A DNA stretch of 38,898 bases from Deltaproteobacteria bacterium RBG_13_43_22 (GCA_001797675.1 MGQB01000022.1:1-38898), one strand, 5' to 3'. Numbered from the stretch's first letter, positions 1 to 8,105 are shown. Numbers and translations: made by a program. The notes: generated from the sequence alone by a model not told the origin.

Positions 1-82
1 CCCAGAAAATGTCTCAACTACCAGACCCCTCATGCGGTCTTCTGTCAGGCTCTTAGTGGTGCACTTTGAAGTAGAATCTGCC
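1..82 (-). mobile_element. probable insertion-sequence end (left edge)
   Basis: Positions 23-82 are the exact reverse complement of 38839-38898 (60 of 60 bases). Just inside this block, the unique sequence on both sides reads into genes that look cut: a histidine kinase linker from 83 and the last codons of a hydrolase up to 38838. The same sequence abutting two different broken genes is what two copies of one insertion sequence would give, with the assembly stopping inside the element. Positions 1-22 would be the next 22 bases of the element. The inner end reads GGCAGATTCTACTTCAAAGT outward from the unique DNA, which resembles IS21-family ends from memory; that family assignment is a guess. 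An assembly fold-back is the main alternative. Confidence 0.55.
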
Positions 83-113
83 ATTAATAAAATATAAAAA
101 TCATCTTGAAGAG

Positions 114-1013
114 ATGGTTACGGAACGGACCCAGGAACTACGTGACACCCAGGCCAAACTGATGGAATCGGAAAAACGGGTCTTGGAACACCGGATCACC
201 GGCGGGTTTGCCCATGAAATGCGCAATGCCCTGACTGGGGCTCAGTTGGAGTTGAAAGCGGTGTTGGATTATCAGGAGCAGGGTAAGGGGGCCACGGAGA
301 TTATCAAGGAGGCAGCAGCCAACCTATTAATAAAGATTAAAGACCTCCAGACCGAATATCAAATACCCAAAGACCAGATTGCCCAAACCCTGATTCCGCC
401 TTTAAAAGAGATCGCCCAGGTAATCGAATTTCTCTCCGAGACTCATCTGGATGTATATCACGACCTGGAACGGGGCCTGTCCATCACCAGCCAGATCCGG
501 GACTATGCCAAGCTGGCCGAGCTTAGGCCGGGGAATGATCCTGTGGACTTGGCTGCCTTACTCCAGAGTTACAAGACCAAGTATGCCAAAGATTTTGGCG
601 ATTCAAAGATTCATTATTCCGTAACCGGCCCGGACAGCCTGATCCTTCAGGGAGACGAGATTCATTTCAACAGCATCTTTTCCAACCTGATCCTTAATGC
701 CCGTGATGCCCTGATGGAGACGGGTAAAGAGGACAAAGAAATCCACATCTCCATCGAAACCCTGGATAAAAACCAAAGCCCCCATGTCCAAATCAAAGTC
801 CAGGATAATGGTCCCGGCATCCCGGAAAAATACCTTTCCGAGATCTTCGAGCCCTTCTTCTCCACCAAACCCAGCAGCGGCACAGGATTAGGATTGGGGA
901 TTGTCCGGAGGTTGGTCCAGCTTTATGGGGGGCGGATCGAGGTTGAATCCCAAGTAGGACAGGGTACTGGGTTTACCGTGACCTTGCCTTTAACCAGCCT
1001 GGGACAAATTTAA
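114..1013 (+). CDS. sensor histidine kinase, N-terminally truncated
   Basis: This is the transmitter part of a histidine kinase. It has a short coiled linker (ERTQELRDTQ), an H-box with His34 in FAHEMRNAL, an N-box in NLILNARDAL, the G1 box DNGPGIP and the G2 box GTGLGLGI, so the kinase core looks intact. The sensor half is missing. The frame stays open upstream to position 75 and reads NHLEEMVTERTQEL, the usual linker context, but it runs into the repeated block at 82/83. The Met at 114 is therefore probably internal and not a natural start. It would phosphorylate a receiver domain; the receiver-ALDH protein at 2938 is the nearest candidate partner. A diverged copy of its last third of the ATPase domain lies at 1826-1969. 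Confidence 0.8.
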   Translation: MVTERTQELRDTQAKLMESEKRVLEHRITGGFAHEMRNALTGAQLELKAVLDYQEQGKGATEIIKEAAANLLIKIKDLQTEYQIPKDQIAQTLIPPLKEIAQVIEFLSETHLDVYHDLERGLSITSQIRDYAKLAELRPGNDPVDLAALLQSYKTKYAKDFGDSKIHYSVTGPDSLILQGDEIHFNSIFSNLILNARDALMETGKEDKEIHISIETLDKNQSPHVQIKVQDNGPGIPEKYLSEIFEPFFSTKPSSGTGLGLGIVRRLVQLYGGRIEVESQVGQGTGFTVTLPLTSLGQI

Positions 1014-1101
1014 AACTTATTCAGGCGGGTTTAAAATAGTAATTGTTTTTTTTCTGATTTCTGATATTCTGAAATCATAAAAAATAATGAGAGGTTCAAA
1101 A

Positions 1102-1389
1102 ATGCAGGTCGCAAAAATCTATACATCGGAAATAAAATCCCGGGGCCAGTTAACCATTCCCAAAAAAATAAGGGAAAGCTGTACCTTGGGAGAAGGGCAA
1201 GTCGTTTCCCTGATCCCGGTGGGGGACTCGGTCATTATTACCCCCAAAAGGCTTCCTTTGGAAGAGGCCAGGCGGGAAATCCGAAAGATACTCAAGGCTT
1301 CGGGTATCTCCGCCGAAGAGCTTTTAGCCGGAATCAAAGAGGAAAGAAAGGAATTATTCGAGGAGACCTATGGCCCCAAAAGCCGTTAG
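1102..1389 (+). CDS. AbrB/SpoVT-type antitoxin
   Basis: A short protein with an N-terminal swapped-hairpin AbrB DNA-binding motif: SRGQLTIPKKIRE is the classic core, followed by a V-x-L-x-P-x-GDSVIITP strand. Such proteins neutralise a PIN-domain toxin and repress their own operon. The start at 1102 is preferred over the ATG at 1087 because GAGAGG lies 8 bases upstream of it. The C-terminal part (LEEARREIRKILKASG) is helical and likely wraps the toxin. It overlaps the PIN gene at 1370 by 20 bases, as expected for a coupled antitoxin-toxin pair. Confidence 0.8.
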   Translation: MQVAKIYTSEIKSRGQLTIPKKIRESCTLGEGQVVSLIPVGDSVIITPKRLPLEEARREIRKILKASGISAEELLAGIKEERKELFEETYGPKSR

Positions 1390-1825
1390 GATCTTTCTCG
1401 ACTCCAACGTCATCCTTTCCGGTTTTATTTCCGATCGGGGAGCACCCCGGATTCTTCTGGATTTATTGAGCCTCGATCTTCCGTTTCTAAAGAGTTTAAC
1501 CGGGCGTTATAATATCATGGAAATCGAACGGAATCTAACCAAAAAAATGCCCGGCTGTATTCCCATTTATAAGCGCTATCTCCCCAAACTGAACCTTGAA
1601 ATCATTGCTCTGCCGTCCGGAGACGAGATAAAAAAATATGCCGGGACAACCGCCGATAAAGATATCCCGGTGCTTGTTTCAGCCCTAAAAGGGAATGCCG
1701 ATTTTCTGGTGACGGGGGACAAAAAGGACTTTTCCCATCTCAAAGAGGCAAAGATCTTTCCTTTTAAAATTGCAAGTCCGTCAGAATTTCTGGCTGTTAT
1801 TCCGGATATTTTAAAAGGCGGGTAA
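1370..1825 (+). CDS. PIN-domain ribonuclease toxin (VapC-like)
   Basis: A 151-residue PIN-domain protein. The opening IFLDSNVILSGFIS carries the first catalytic aspartate, ADKDIPVL gives the middle acidic group, and LVTGDKKDF the later aspartates, in the order and spacing of the family. It is probably a metal-dependent RNase held inactive by the AbrB protein encoded upstream, with which it overlaps. Its subfamily is the 'putative toxin-antitoxin system toxin component, PIN family' type rather than classical short VapC, judging from length. Immediately after its stop codon the sequence becomes a histidine-kinase remnant (1826-1969), so the pair sits exactly between a kinase gene and a second kinase 3' end. 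Confidence 0.8.
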   Translation: MAPKAVRIFLDSNVILSGFISDRGAPRILLDLLSLDLPFLKSLTGRYNIMEIERNLTKKMPGCIPIYKRYLPKLNLEIIALPSGDEIKKYAGTTADKDIPVLVSALKGNADFLVTGDKKDFSHLKEAKIFPFKIASPSEFLAVIPDILKGG

Positions 1826-1969
1826 AGAGGAATCGTCAAGCGCCTGGTCCAACTCTACGGCGGCCGGATAGAGGTTGAGACCCAAATAGGCCAGGGCACC
1901 TGCTTTATCATGACCTTGCCGGAAATAAAAATTGATGATTCCTTGGGAAATTTAAAGGTATCTCCTTAA
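1826..1969 (+). pseudogene. remnant of a second histidine kinase C-terminus
   Basis: In frame directly after the PIN stop codon, this stretch reads RGIVKRLVQLYGGRIEVE and continues to TLPEIKIDDSLGNLKVSP before a stop at 1967-1969. By hand, 25 of 31 residues match the C-terminus of the kinase at 114-1013 (GIVRRLVQLYGGRIEVE...TLP). It has no start codon and no upstream kinase sequence, so it is a fragment. Two origins fit: a tandem duplicate of the kinase mostly deleted, or an element carrying the AbrB/PIN pair that entered the 3' end of the kinase and left the displaced end behind. Confidence 0.75.
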
Positions 1970-1974
1970 ACCTA

Positions 1975-2004
1975 TTGACATTTCATTGAAAAATAAAATA
2001 GAAT
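1975..2004 (+). promoter_or_regulatory. sigma-70-type promoter before the nucleotidyltransferase/HEPN pair
   Basis: TTGACA at 1975-1980 and TAGAAT at 1999-2004 are separated by 18 bases, a near-consensus housekeeping promoter about 70 bases upstream of the gene at 2072. It sits right after the kinase remnant. Assignment is by pattern only. Confidence 0.5.
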
Positions 2005-2071
2005 CTTAGGTAACTTAACAAAAAGCCTTTTTTAAGGAATAACAAACGGGTCAGGAAAGGGGGCAACAAAA

Positions 2072-2341
2072 ATGATCCTTGACCAGACACGCATCAATAG
2101 AATGGTTGAACTGGCAAAGAATTTTGGTGCTACTCGACTAATCCTTTTTGGCAGTCAAACTGAAATACCACAGGAAGCGCGGGATGTTGATCTCGCCTGT
2201 GATGGAATTCCGGGCTGGAAGCTGTTTGAATTTGCCGCAAGGATTGAAGAGGAGTTGGAGATTCCTTTGGACATCGTTCCTTTAACCCCCCCTTCCCGTT
2301 TTACTCGTAGTATCGAGAAAAAAGGGCAAGTCCTTCTATGA
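2072..2341 (+). CDS. minimal nucleotidyltransferase antitoxin (MntA-like)
   Basis: An 89-residue minimal nucleotidyltransferase. The motif LFGSQTEIPQEARDVDLA gives the G-S followed nine residues later by D-V-D, the metal-binding signature of this family, and a third carboxylate is likely in LDIVPL. In characterised MntA/HepT pairs the antitoxin adds AMP groups to a tyrosine on the HEPN toxin, switching off its RNase activity. Here the next gene encodes a HEPN protein and overlaps it by 4 bases (ATGA at 2338-2341), so the two are translationally coupled. The ATG follows a GGAAAGGGGGC purine run. Confidence 0.85.
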   Translation: MILDQTRINRMVELAKNFGATRLILFGSQTEIPQEARDVDLACDGIPGWKLFEFAARIEEELEIPLDIVPLTPPSRFTRSIEKKGQVLL

Positions 2342-2796
2342 CCATCGACGACCTCCGGGAAGAAATTAATATTGAATTGGAGAATATCGGAAAGATTTTG
2401 GAGGAATTGGCCGCTCTTCAACTCGAAGTAAAAGAAAGAAATCCGACAATCCGAGAAAAAACAGCAGCAGCGGCATTTTTAGCCCAGTTTTATAATGGGA
2501 TTGAAAATATTCTTAAGCGCATCAGCCGTTTCTATGCGGTACCCCTCCCCCACGGCGACATGTGGCATGTCGAGTTATTCAAAAGATTTTGTGAACCCTC
2601 TTATCAATCCTTGCCGGCATTATTTGAATCGACCTTATCTTCCGATTTAGCACCCTATCGGAAATTCAGACACGTTGTCCACCATGGCTATGGTTTTGAG
2701 TTGGACTGGGATCGGATGGCTGAAGGTATCGAAAAAGCAGAAAAAGTTTTTCACCGGTTCCAAGGAAACCTGGAAAACTATTTAAAAACTCTATAA
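2338..2796 (+). CDS. HEPN-domain ribonuclease toxin (HepT-like)
   Basis: A 152-residue all-helical HEPN protein. The sequence RHVVHHGY fits the R-x4-H-x-Y motif of HepT toxins exactly: Arg and His form the RNase site and the tyrosine is the residue modified by the partner nucleotidyltransferase in studied systems. The upstream part (FYNGIENILKRISRF) is the usual HEPN helix. It is coupled to the nucleotidyltransferase gene by a 4-base overlap. The prediction that it is an AMPylation-controlled toxin follows from the family; nothing in the window shows which RNA it would cut. Confidence 0.85.
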   Translation: MTIDDLREEINIELENIGKILEELAALQLEVKERNPTIREKTAAAAFLAQFYNGIENILKRISRFYAVPLPHGDMWHVELFKRFCEPSYQSLPALFESTLSSDLAPYRKFRHVVHHGYGFELDWDRMAEGIEKAEKVFHRFQGNLENYLKTL

Positions 2797-2825
2797 ACAA
2801 GGACCAAGTCAACAGGACCGACTTT

Positions 2826-2859
2826 GATTTCCACTCCAAAAACATTTGAAGTGGAAATC
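2826..2859 (+). other. hairpin between the HEPN gene and the receiver-ALDH gene
   Basis: GATTTCCACT at 2826-2835 pairs perfectly with AGTGGAAATC at 2850-2859, with a 14-base loop. It is not followed by a T-run on the plus strand, so it is either a weak terminator, an RNA end-protecting structure, or an operator upstream of the gene at 2938. Confidence 0.4.
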
Positions 2860-2937
2860 CTTCACGTTGCAACTAATTCATATTAATTTGAACTTTTGTT
2901 TGCCTGGTGATCAAACATTTTTGGGAGGAATTCTCCA

Positions 2938-4908
2938 ATGACCGAGGATCTGACCGGACTGCTGAACGAATTTGACCAGCCCCACCCCGCCTTGTTCGAG
3001 TCGGAAGAAAAACCCACCCTACTGATTATTGATGATGATGAACCGATCCGTCGCGGACTGACCCGAATACTTCCTCCGGCCTACCAAATCCTTTCGGCAC
3101 CCGACGGCCAAGAAGGCATCCGGGTTTTTCAAGAGCATTCTGTTGACGCCATCATCCTGGACATCAAAATGCCCAGGATGTCCGGTTTTGAGGTGTGTTT
3201 GGCCATAAACAAACTGGATGCCGAAATCCCAATTATATTTCATACCGCCTTCCAATCCGAACACGATCTAAAGGCCATTATTAATATCTACAAGCCCTTC
3301 GCCTACCTGGACAAAGGGGGGAGTTATAACCTAAACGAGACCGTCCAGGAAGCCGTATCCCATTATCGGAAAAATAAAACCCAAAAGGACCGGATTTCCG
3401 CCTTGGAGCATAGGCTTCAAAACATAGACCTTTCAGTTGAGGATTTATCCTCCCCCTCTGGGCCGGTATGGGACCTGCCTATTTGGATAAACGGAAAACA
3501 AGTAACCATCAATAACGTTCCCATGTTGGAAATCCGAACCTTCAACCGCCAAACCCTGGTGGGCAGAATGCCGGATGCCGACGATGAAGTCATTGACGAG
3601 GCCTTGGAGATCTGCCGGGCCAGGTTGGAAAAATGGCGGCAACTCGGCGTCTTGGATCGGCTTAAAGTCATATCCGAAGCCGGGAACCGGTTAGCCCAGG
3701 ATGGAAGTTTTGATGAAGTCATACCTAGGACCGGTTGGTTTTCCAGGAAAACAGCGGTAGTTCCAGACCGTTTGATGACCGCCGAATGGATGATAAAATC
3801 CGCAGAATATATGAACTGGGCCTGTGGAGACGGTAGGGTAAAAAACAACCTGATAGAAGGGATTGGAACAGTCGGGGTTATTGTCCAGTCCAGTATGTTT
3901 CAAACAGGAGCCTACGCCATTATTGATGCCTTACGGGCAGGGAACAGTATCCTGGTGAAATTAGACAGCCGTGATCCCTATTCGGAATATCTGGTAGCCA
4001 AAACCCTGGCCCAGGCCGGGGCTCCGGTTCAAATTATTTCCGTGGATACCAGAAACCGTCCACATGTAGGCCGGAAACTGATTGATAAGCTGGATAAGGT
4101 CGTCTTCATGGGCAATCCCATAAAAATTATTGAGATCGCCTATGGAGAGGCCTTGAAACAAATACAGACCACCGGAGGACTTCCCTCGGAGCAGATTCGG
4201 GAATTGCAGCAAAAACTGCTCATACCGGCCAAAGTGATTTCTTATACAGCTCATCTGGGAGGGGCCTATGTAGATCGGGAGACGGATTTAAGCCCCACCA
4301 TCGAATCGATTCTTTACAGTTTTACCAGTCACTATCGGTCCTGTAAAAGGCTTGTAACAGCCGTTATCCATCCTGATCTTTACGATCGATTCGTAGCCGA
4401 ATTACAAACCCGGCTGGAAAAACTGGTCGTGGGTGAACCATCCAACCCGGATGCCGATATCGTTCAATGTTCCCAACGCTATTGGGATCGATTCATTAAA
4501 CCGTATTTAGAAAAGTCCAAGGGGTTGGGAAGGATCCTCTATGGGGAATACGATCCCTTCTCCCCCAAGATAGTGGAATTGAATCTGGATCGGTTGGGGA
4601 CAAGTGGAGAGGCCGGTTACCTCGGGGAAGAAATCATGTTCCCTTTGCTGAATATCGTCAAAGGGGATCATCATACTGCTGTCCTGATAGCGGATATGAT
4701 GGGGCGGGGATCACACGACGGAAGGATTTTGGAATACTCGGTTTTCACCGAAGATGATGGGCTCTTTAAATTTTTTGAGCATCACGGTCGGGCCTTCAAC
4801 TATCACCGCAACGAACCGACCACATGGGGATTAGGGAATGTCCAGGCGGGGCGCTTCCGATGCCACCAGAGAAAAATCCTGGCTGTTGAGCTGGCCGGGT
4901 TTAAATAG
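2938..4908 (+). CDS. response-regulator receiver domain fused to a degenerate aldehyde dehydrogenase domain
   Basis: A 656-residue fusion. Residues about 25-145 are a receiver domain with all key residues: acidic Asp32-Asp34, phospho-acceptor Asp75 in ILDIKMP, Thr103 in FHTAF and Lys126 in YLDKGG. After a charged linker, residues about 175-650 follow the aldehyde dehydrogenase fold: IGTVGVIVQ, DALRAGNSILVKLDS (Lys341 as in VLKP), FMGN where FTGS is usual, HLGG (His439) where ELGG carries the general-base glutamate, Cys469 in SHYRSCKRL at the place of the catalytic cysteine, and EEIMFPLLNIV for EEIFGPVLPVV. The cysteine is kept but the glutamate is lost, so it may be a thiol-ester former, a reduced-activity enzyme, or a binding module. 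GGGAGGAATTCTCCAATG gives a clear ribosome site. The nearby truncated kinase may be its partner. A degraded copy of its 3' end follows at 5008-5166. Confidence 0.85.
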   Translation: MTEDLTGLLNEFDQPHPALFESEEKPTLLIIDDDEPIRRGLTRILPPAYQILSAPDGQEGIRVFQEHSVDAIILDIKMPRMSGFEVCLAINKLDAEIPIIFHTAFQSEHDLKAIINIYKPFAYLDKGGSYNLNETVQEAVSHYRKNKTQKDRISALEHRLQNIDLSVEDLSSPSGPVWDLPIWINGKQVTINNVPMLEIRTFNRQTLVGRMPDADDEVIDEALEICRARLEKWRQLGVLDRLKVISEAGNRLAQDGSFDEVIPRTGWFSRKTAVVPDRLMTAEWMIKSAEYMNWACGDGRVKNNLIEGIGTVGVIVQSSMFQTGAYAIIDALRAGNSILVKLDSRDPYSEYLVAKTLAQAGAPVQIISVDTRNRPHVGRKLIDKLDKVVFMGNPIKIIEIAYGEALKQIQTTGGLPSEQIRELQQKLLIPAKVISYTAHLGGAYVDRETDLSPTIESILYSFTSHYRSCKRLVTAVIHPDLYDRFVAELQTRLEKLVVGEPSNPDADIVQCSQRYWDRFIKPYLEKSKGLGRILYGEYDPFSPKIVELNLDRLGTSGEAGYLGEEIMFPLLNIVKGDHHTAVLIADMMGRGSHDGRILEYSVFTEDDGLFKFFEHHGRAFNYHRNEPTTWGLGNVQAGRFRCHQRKILAVELAGFK

Positions 4909-5007
4909 TCACAAGACATTATCCACAACTGAGAAGCTCTCTACTAGCCGAGTTTGAAATTGGTGTCGGGTTCAGATTAACCAAGGGGAAAAAATGAACC
5001 CATCCTC
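4909..5007. other. short non-coding spacer before the ALDH remnant
   Basis: This is the first part of a 488-base stretch (4909-5396) without an intact gene. I see no promoter, terminator or coding signal here. The rest of the stretch is filled by a gene remnant (5008-5166) and a palindromic repeat (5226-5352). Confidence 0.4.
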
Positions 5008-5166
5008 GATTTTATATTCCGATTTATAGAAAAATATGGATATGCCTATAATTAATATTTTAATGAGCCCACCAACTGGGGTTTGGGAAATCCTGAAAAA
5101 AATCAATTCCGTTTCCATCAAAGAAGAATTTTAGCAGCAGATTTGGCGGGAATCAGGGTTGGGTAG
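5008..5166 (+). pseudogene. remnant of a second receiver-ALDH 3' end
   Basis: Read in the frame starting at 5008, this encodes IFRFIEKYGYAYN, a stop (5053-5055), then YFNEPTNWGLGNPEKNQFR and HQRRILAADLAG before a stop at 5164-5166. It lines up with the last 50 residues of the intact protein at 2938-4908 (LFKFFEHHGRAFN, NEPTTWGLGN, HQRKILAVELAG). The internal stop and the missing body make it a pseudogene. It shows that the locus once held two tandem, already diverged copies of the gene, as it did for the kinase upstream. Confidence 0.8.
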
Positions 5167-5225
5167 GAGATAATTCCAAACAAGAAAATTACCTAATTAA
5201 CAGTTTGCGGAAAAACTCTCTTTTT

Positions 5226-5352
5226 ACAGGTTGCTGAAAAAGGTCCAGATACAAGGCGCCCGAAATTCTGAGGAATGAGGCGTATATAGAAATACGCCGC
5301 AAAGACGAAGGATTAGGGCAACACAGTAGATGGGTCTTTTTCAGCAACCTGT
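5226..5352. repeat. palindromic dispersed repeat family 1, copy 1 (127 bp)
   Basis: The ends ACAGGTTGCTGAAAAAG (5226-5242) and its exact reverse complement (5336-5352) form a 17-bp terminal inverted repeat. Inside, GGCGTAT and ATACGCC form a perfect 7-bp stem around ATAGAA. Two further copies lie at 18093-18217 and 23300-23426. It has no coding capacity and looks like a miniature inverted-repeat element. Similarity to copy 3 extends about 15 bases further left. It lies between the ALDH remnant and the convergent peptidase gene and could act as a bidirectional terminator. Confidence 0.8.
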
Positions 5353-5396
5353 TAATTTTTCCACATGAAAGTTTCTGTTCAACATGGGATTATCCG

Positions 5397-6929
5397 TTAG
5401 GCTCCGTGGAAGTGATAAATTTTTTCTGTTTTACGGATCAGATCGGTGTATTGCTGATTGGTCCAATTCTGCATTCCCAAGGACTTCGCTATTCCGGCCG
5501 TAAGATCGGCCAGCATCCTGTTTTCCTTTGCAACAACCTTATTGGTAAAAATCTGAATCAACTGTTTAGCGGCCTTGGGGTTTTTTTGATAAAGTTTCAG
5601 ATAGCGTTTCTCCATTGCCGACTGGCTGACAGCGACCTCTTTTTCAAACTTTGCAATAGCCGCATGCGCCTGAGGTGCAAAGCGGGGATAATCCTGCAGA
5701 ACCAGCACCTGCAGCTTGCGATATTTCCAGAACATGGAATGATCATCTGCCGTATCTCCGGCGCCCTGATACTCTTCGGGAATATCGGTCAATCCTTTAT
5801 AAAACGGCAGATAGGCCGACAGGTCGGTCATGCCCAGAGCGATGTATTGTACCTGGGCGATATCATCCGGGAGATCCGCTCTGGTCTGGGTGATGTGGGA
5901 CAGTGATGCACGCATGACAGTGATGGGGCGGTACGGTTCCCCCGGGTTTTTCTGCTGATAGGGATCGTGGGAGGTGTTGTTATACCTGTCGCGCAACCCT
6001 TTAGCAACATCCCATACCGACAGTTTACGCACTGGCTTCATGAATACCGGATACAAGCCGTCGTTCCGTTCATAGCGGTAGTTAGAATAAATCTCCAGCA
6101 GCCTTTTTACTCTGGGATAGTTGTAGGTCTGATCATGGGGTGTGTTGCTGATGCAGCATTTGAAGAAGTTGAACGGCTCTTTTTGAGGGTCCTGGAGTTT
6201 GTTTTTGGTCACAAATTCCTTCAATTCCGCTGAAGAAAGGACATTCATGCTGTCGCTGAGGTCGGCCTCCTGGAATCTGCCCTGATTGGCTGAAACAAAA
6301 TAGGCCTCATCGGGTATTCGCATGGCCAGCCAGTGATGCCCTGAAGCCGTTTCCAGGTACCAAGCCTCGTTCCGGTCACTAAAGGCAACCCCAAACCCTT
6401 CTCCTGCACCGGCTATTTCAACAAGACCCCCCAGGATCCGTACCCCTTCCTTGGCAGAGGTTGCATAGGGTAGCACAACCGAGGTAATCGCATCTTCGGT
6501 TATGCCAGTGGTCAGCAGATAGGGGTCGACCTTCAATGCCTGCTCGCTGTTGAAGATCGTTTCTGTGGCGGAGAGTGCCACTCCGTAGTCGTTGATACCG
6601 GTTTCTTCAAATGACAGATTCTGCTTCTGCCTGGATAACCAATGCGGGAATGCGACATACCCTAGCGAATTGGGAGGCAGTGTCCAGGAAAAGCTGTTGT
6701 TGTCCGAGTTGCTGATTGAATTTGATCGGAAGCTGCCGCCCTCTTTGCGGGCCGGACGGCGGGTCATGTTCTGGGGATCGGTGGCCCCATCGCTGTCTTC
6801 ATTCCTGGCAATAATGATGGAACCATCGGTGGTGGCCTGCTTGCCAACGATGATGGTGGTACAAGCAAGGGCCGAAAGGGTGCTGCTGGACAGGGCCAGT
6901 ACCAGTGTTAATATCACGAATTTTTTCAT
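5397..6929 (-). CDS. secreted C69-family dipeptidase
   Basis: A 510-residue N-terminal-nucleophile peptidase of the C69 (PepD-like) family. The start at 6929 is chosen because GGAGG lies just upstream and it gives a clean signal peptide (MKKFVILTLVLALSSSTLSA) ending at Ala22-Cys23; longer starts would bury it. After cleavage Cys23 becomes the N-terminal nucleophile, followed by TTIIVGKQATTDGSIIIARNEDS, the family hallmark. Later GFGVAFSDRNEAWYLETASGHHW is also typical. It should act outside the cytoplasmic membrane on small peptides. It stands alone, with no co-directional neighbour in close contact, and a palindromic repeat lies beyond its 3' end. Confidence 0.85.
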   Translation of the reverse strand: MKKFVILTLVLALSSSTLSALACTTIIVGKQATTDGSIIIARNEDSDGATDPQNMTRRPARKEGGSFRSNSISNSDNNSFSWTLPPNSLGYVAFPHWLSRQKQNLSFEETGINDYGVALSATETIFNSEQALKVDPYLLTTGITEDAITSVVLPYATSAKEGVRILGGLVEIAGAGEGFGVAFSDRNEAWYLETASGHHWLAMRIPDEAYFVSANQGRFQEADLSDSMNVLSSAELKEFVTKNKLQDPQKEPFNFFKCCISNTPHDQTYNYPRVKRLLEIYSNYRYERNDGLYPVFMKPVRKLSVWDVAKGLRDRYNNTSHDPYQQKNPGEPYRPITVMRASLSHITQTRADLPDDIAQVQYIALGMTDLSAYLPFYKGLTDIPEEYQGAGDTADDHSMFWKYRKLQVLVLQDYPRFAPQAHAAIAKFEKEVAVSQSAMEKRYLKLYQKNPKAAKQLIQIFTNKVVAKENRMLADLTAGIAKSLGMQNWTNQQYTDLIRKTEKIYHFHGA

Positions 6930-7151
6930 GGTGCCTCCTATATCAGAATAGACCATAGCCGTTCGCAAAACTCCAAGCTGTTTCTTCTCAGGTCTGTCGT
7001 TTCAATGCGACAATCCGGTCGTTCGACGGATTGATCTGTTCTCCTAATATCATGATTAAAAGTAGGAGAAAGAAATCGTTAAATCACCTGAAAGTGATAA
7101 TCGGCTTTCTTGCCTTCGTAGGGGCCCCTCTCCACAGTATCTGCCGAACCT

Positions 7152-8063
7152 CTATCGCCCCAGCCACATTTTTATGGTTCGCGTCACCAGATCGGCGGCG
7201 TCCTGCTGGACGAAGTGGCCTGAATCGGGAATCGTCACCAGGGTCATGTCCTGCTCACAATATTCCCAGGTGTGGTTCAGGGTGGAGGGCAGGATGGCCC
7301 TATCCTTGAGCCCGAAAATGATCAGGACCGGCACCTTGATTTTCGGCAGCGGCCGGACCTCCCTCCCGGCCAAGGAGTCCTTTTTCGGATAGTTCCGTTT
7401 ATAGTAATTGAGCATGGCCTCGACATCCGATTGTTCAAAGGCCTCGATGTATCTTTTTCTGGCCTCCGGGTCCTTGACCCATAAAGAAAGGAGTTCGGCA
7501 TCCTTCATCCCGGCAAGGGATCCTCCGCGGTCTTGATATTCCGCCAACAGGTTGTTGTCCTGAAAGATTTTGGCCAGTTTTTGGTGGGCGTCGGTCTCCT
7601 GAAAATCCAGAGCATACTGACTGCTTTGCCTCTGTCCCGGATTGTTGATCATCTCCCGGCGAAGAGCCGAGGGATGGGCCACATTCAGGATAATGAGCCT
7701 TTCGACCAAATCGGGCCTCATAATAGCCAGGGCCCAGGAGATGGCCCCGCCCCAATCGTGACCGACGATAACGGCCTTTTCCCGGCCGAAATGCTTGATT
7801 ACGGCCGCGACGTCGCCGATGAGTAAAGACATGGCATAGTGGTCCACACCTTTGGGCTTGTCACTCAGATTGTAGCCCCGGTTATCGATAGCCACGCACT
7901 GATAATTTTCAGACAACACCTCCATCTGATGACGCCAGGTGTACCAGTAATCGGGAAATCCGTGGATCATGACCAGCACAGGGCCTGTTCCCAGGCTGGC
8001 ATAGTGGATCTTCACTCCTCCATTTTCGACATAACCATGAGTCACACGTTCATCAAAGGACAT
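7152..8063 (-). CDS. alpha/beta hydrolase, epoxide-hydrolase-like
   Basis: A 303-residue alpha/beta hydrolase. [13 protein letters not shown] holds the oxyanion-hole HGxP, GHDWGG puts the nucleophile at Asp103, and Asp254 (FGLKD) and His283 (DSGHF) complete the triad. An aspartate nucleophile with DWGG is characteristic of soluble epoxide hydrolases and haloacetate or haloalkane dehalogenases rather than of serine esterases. The lid region carries tyrosines (LNYYKRNYP), which favours epoxide hydrolase. No signal peptide is seen, so it is cytoplasmic. The natural substrate cannot be told from the sequence. Confidence 0.85.
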   Translation of the reverse strand: MSFDERVTHGYVENGGVKIHYASLGTGPVLVMIHGFPDYWYTWRHQMEVLSENYQCVAIDNRGYNLSDKPKGVDHYAMSLLIGDVAAVIKHFGREKAVIVGHDWGGAISWALAIMRPDLVERLIILNVAHPSALRREMINNPGQRQSSQYALDFQETDAHQKLAKIFQDNNLLAEYQDRGGSLAGMKDAELLSLWVKDPEARKRYIEAFEQSDVEAMLNYYKRNYPKKDSLAGREVRPLPKIKVPVLIIFGLKDRAILPSTLNHTWEYCEQDMTLVTIPDSGHFVQQDAADLVTRTIKMWLGR

Positions 8064-8105
8064 CGATGTTTCCTTTCTTCTGTTATCCTCGAAGTTGCAA
8101 AAAAA

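Noticed and set aside
7031..7309. A 92-codon plus-strand frame over the hydrolase 3' end
   Set aside because: Overlaps a well-supported minus-strand gene and has a low-complexity, shadow-like translation.
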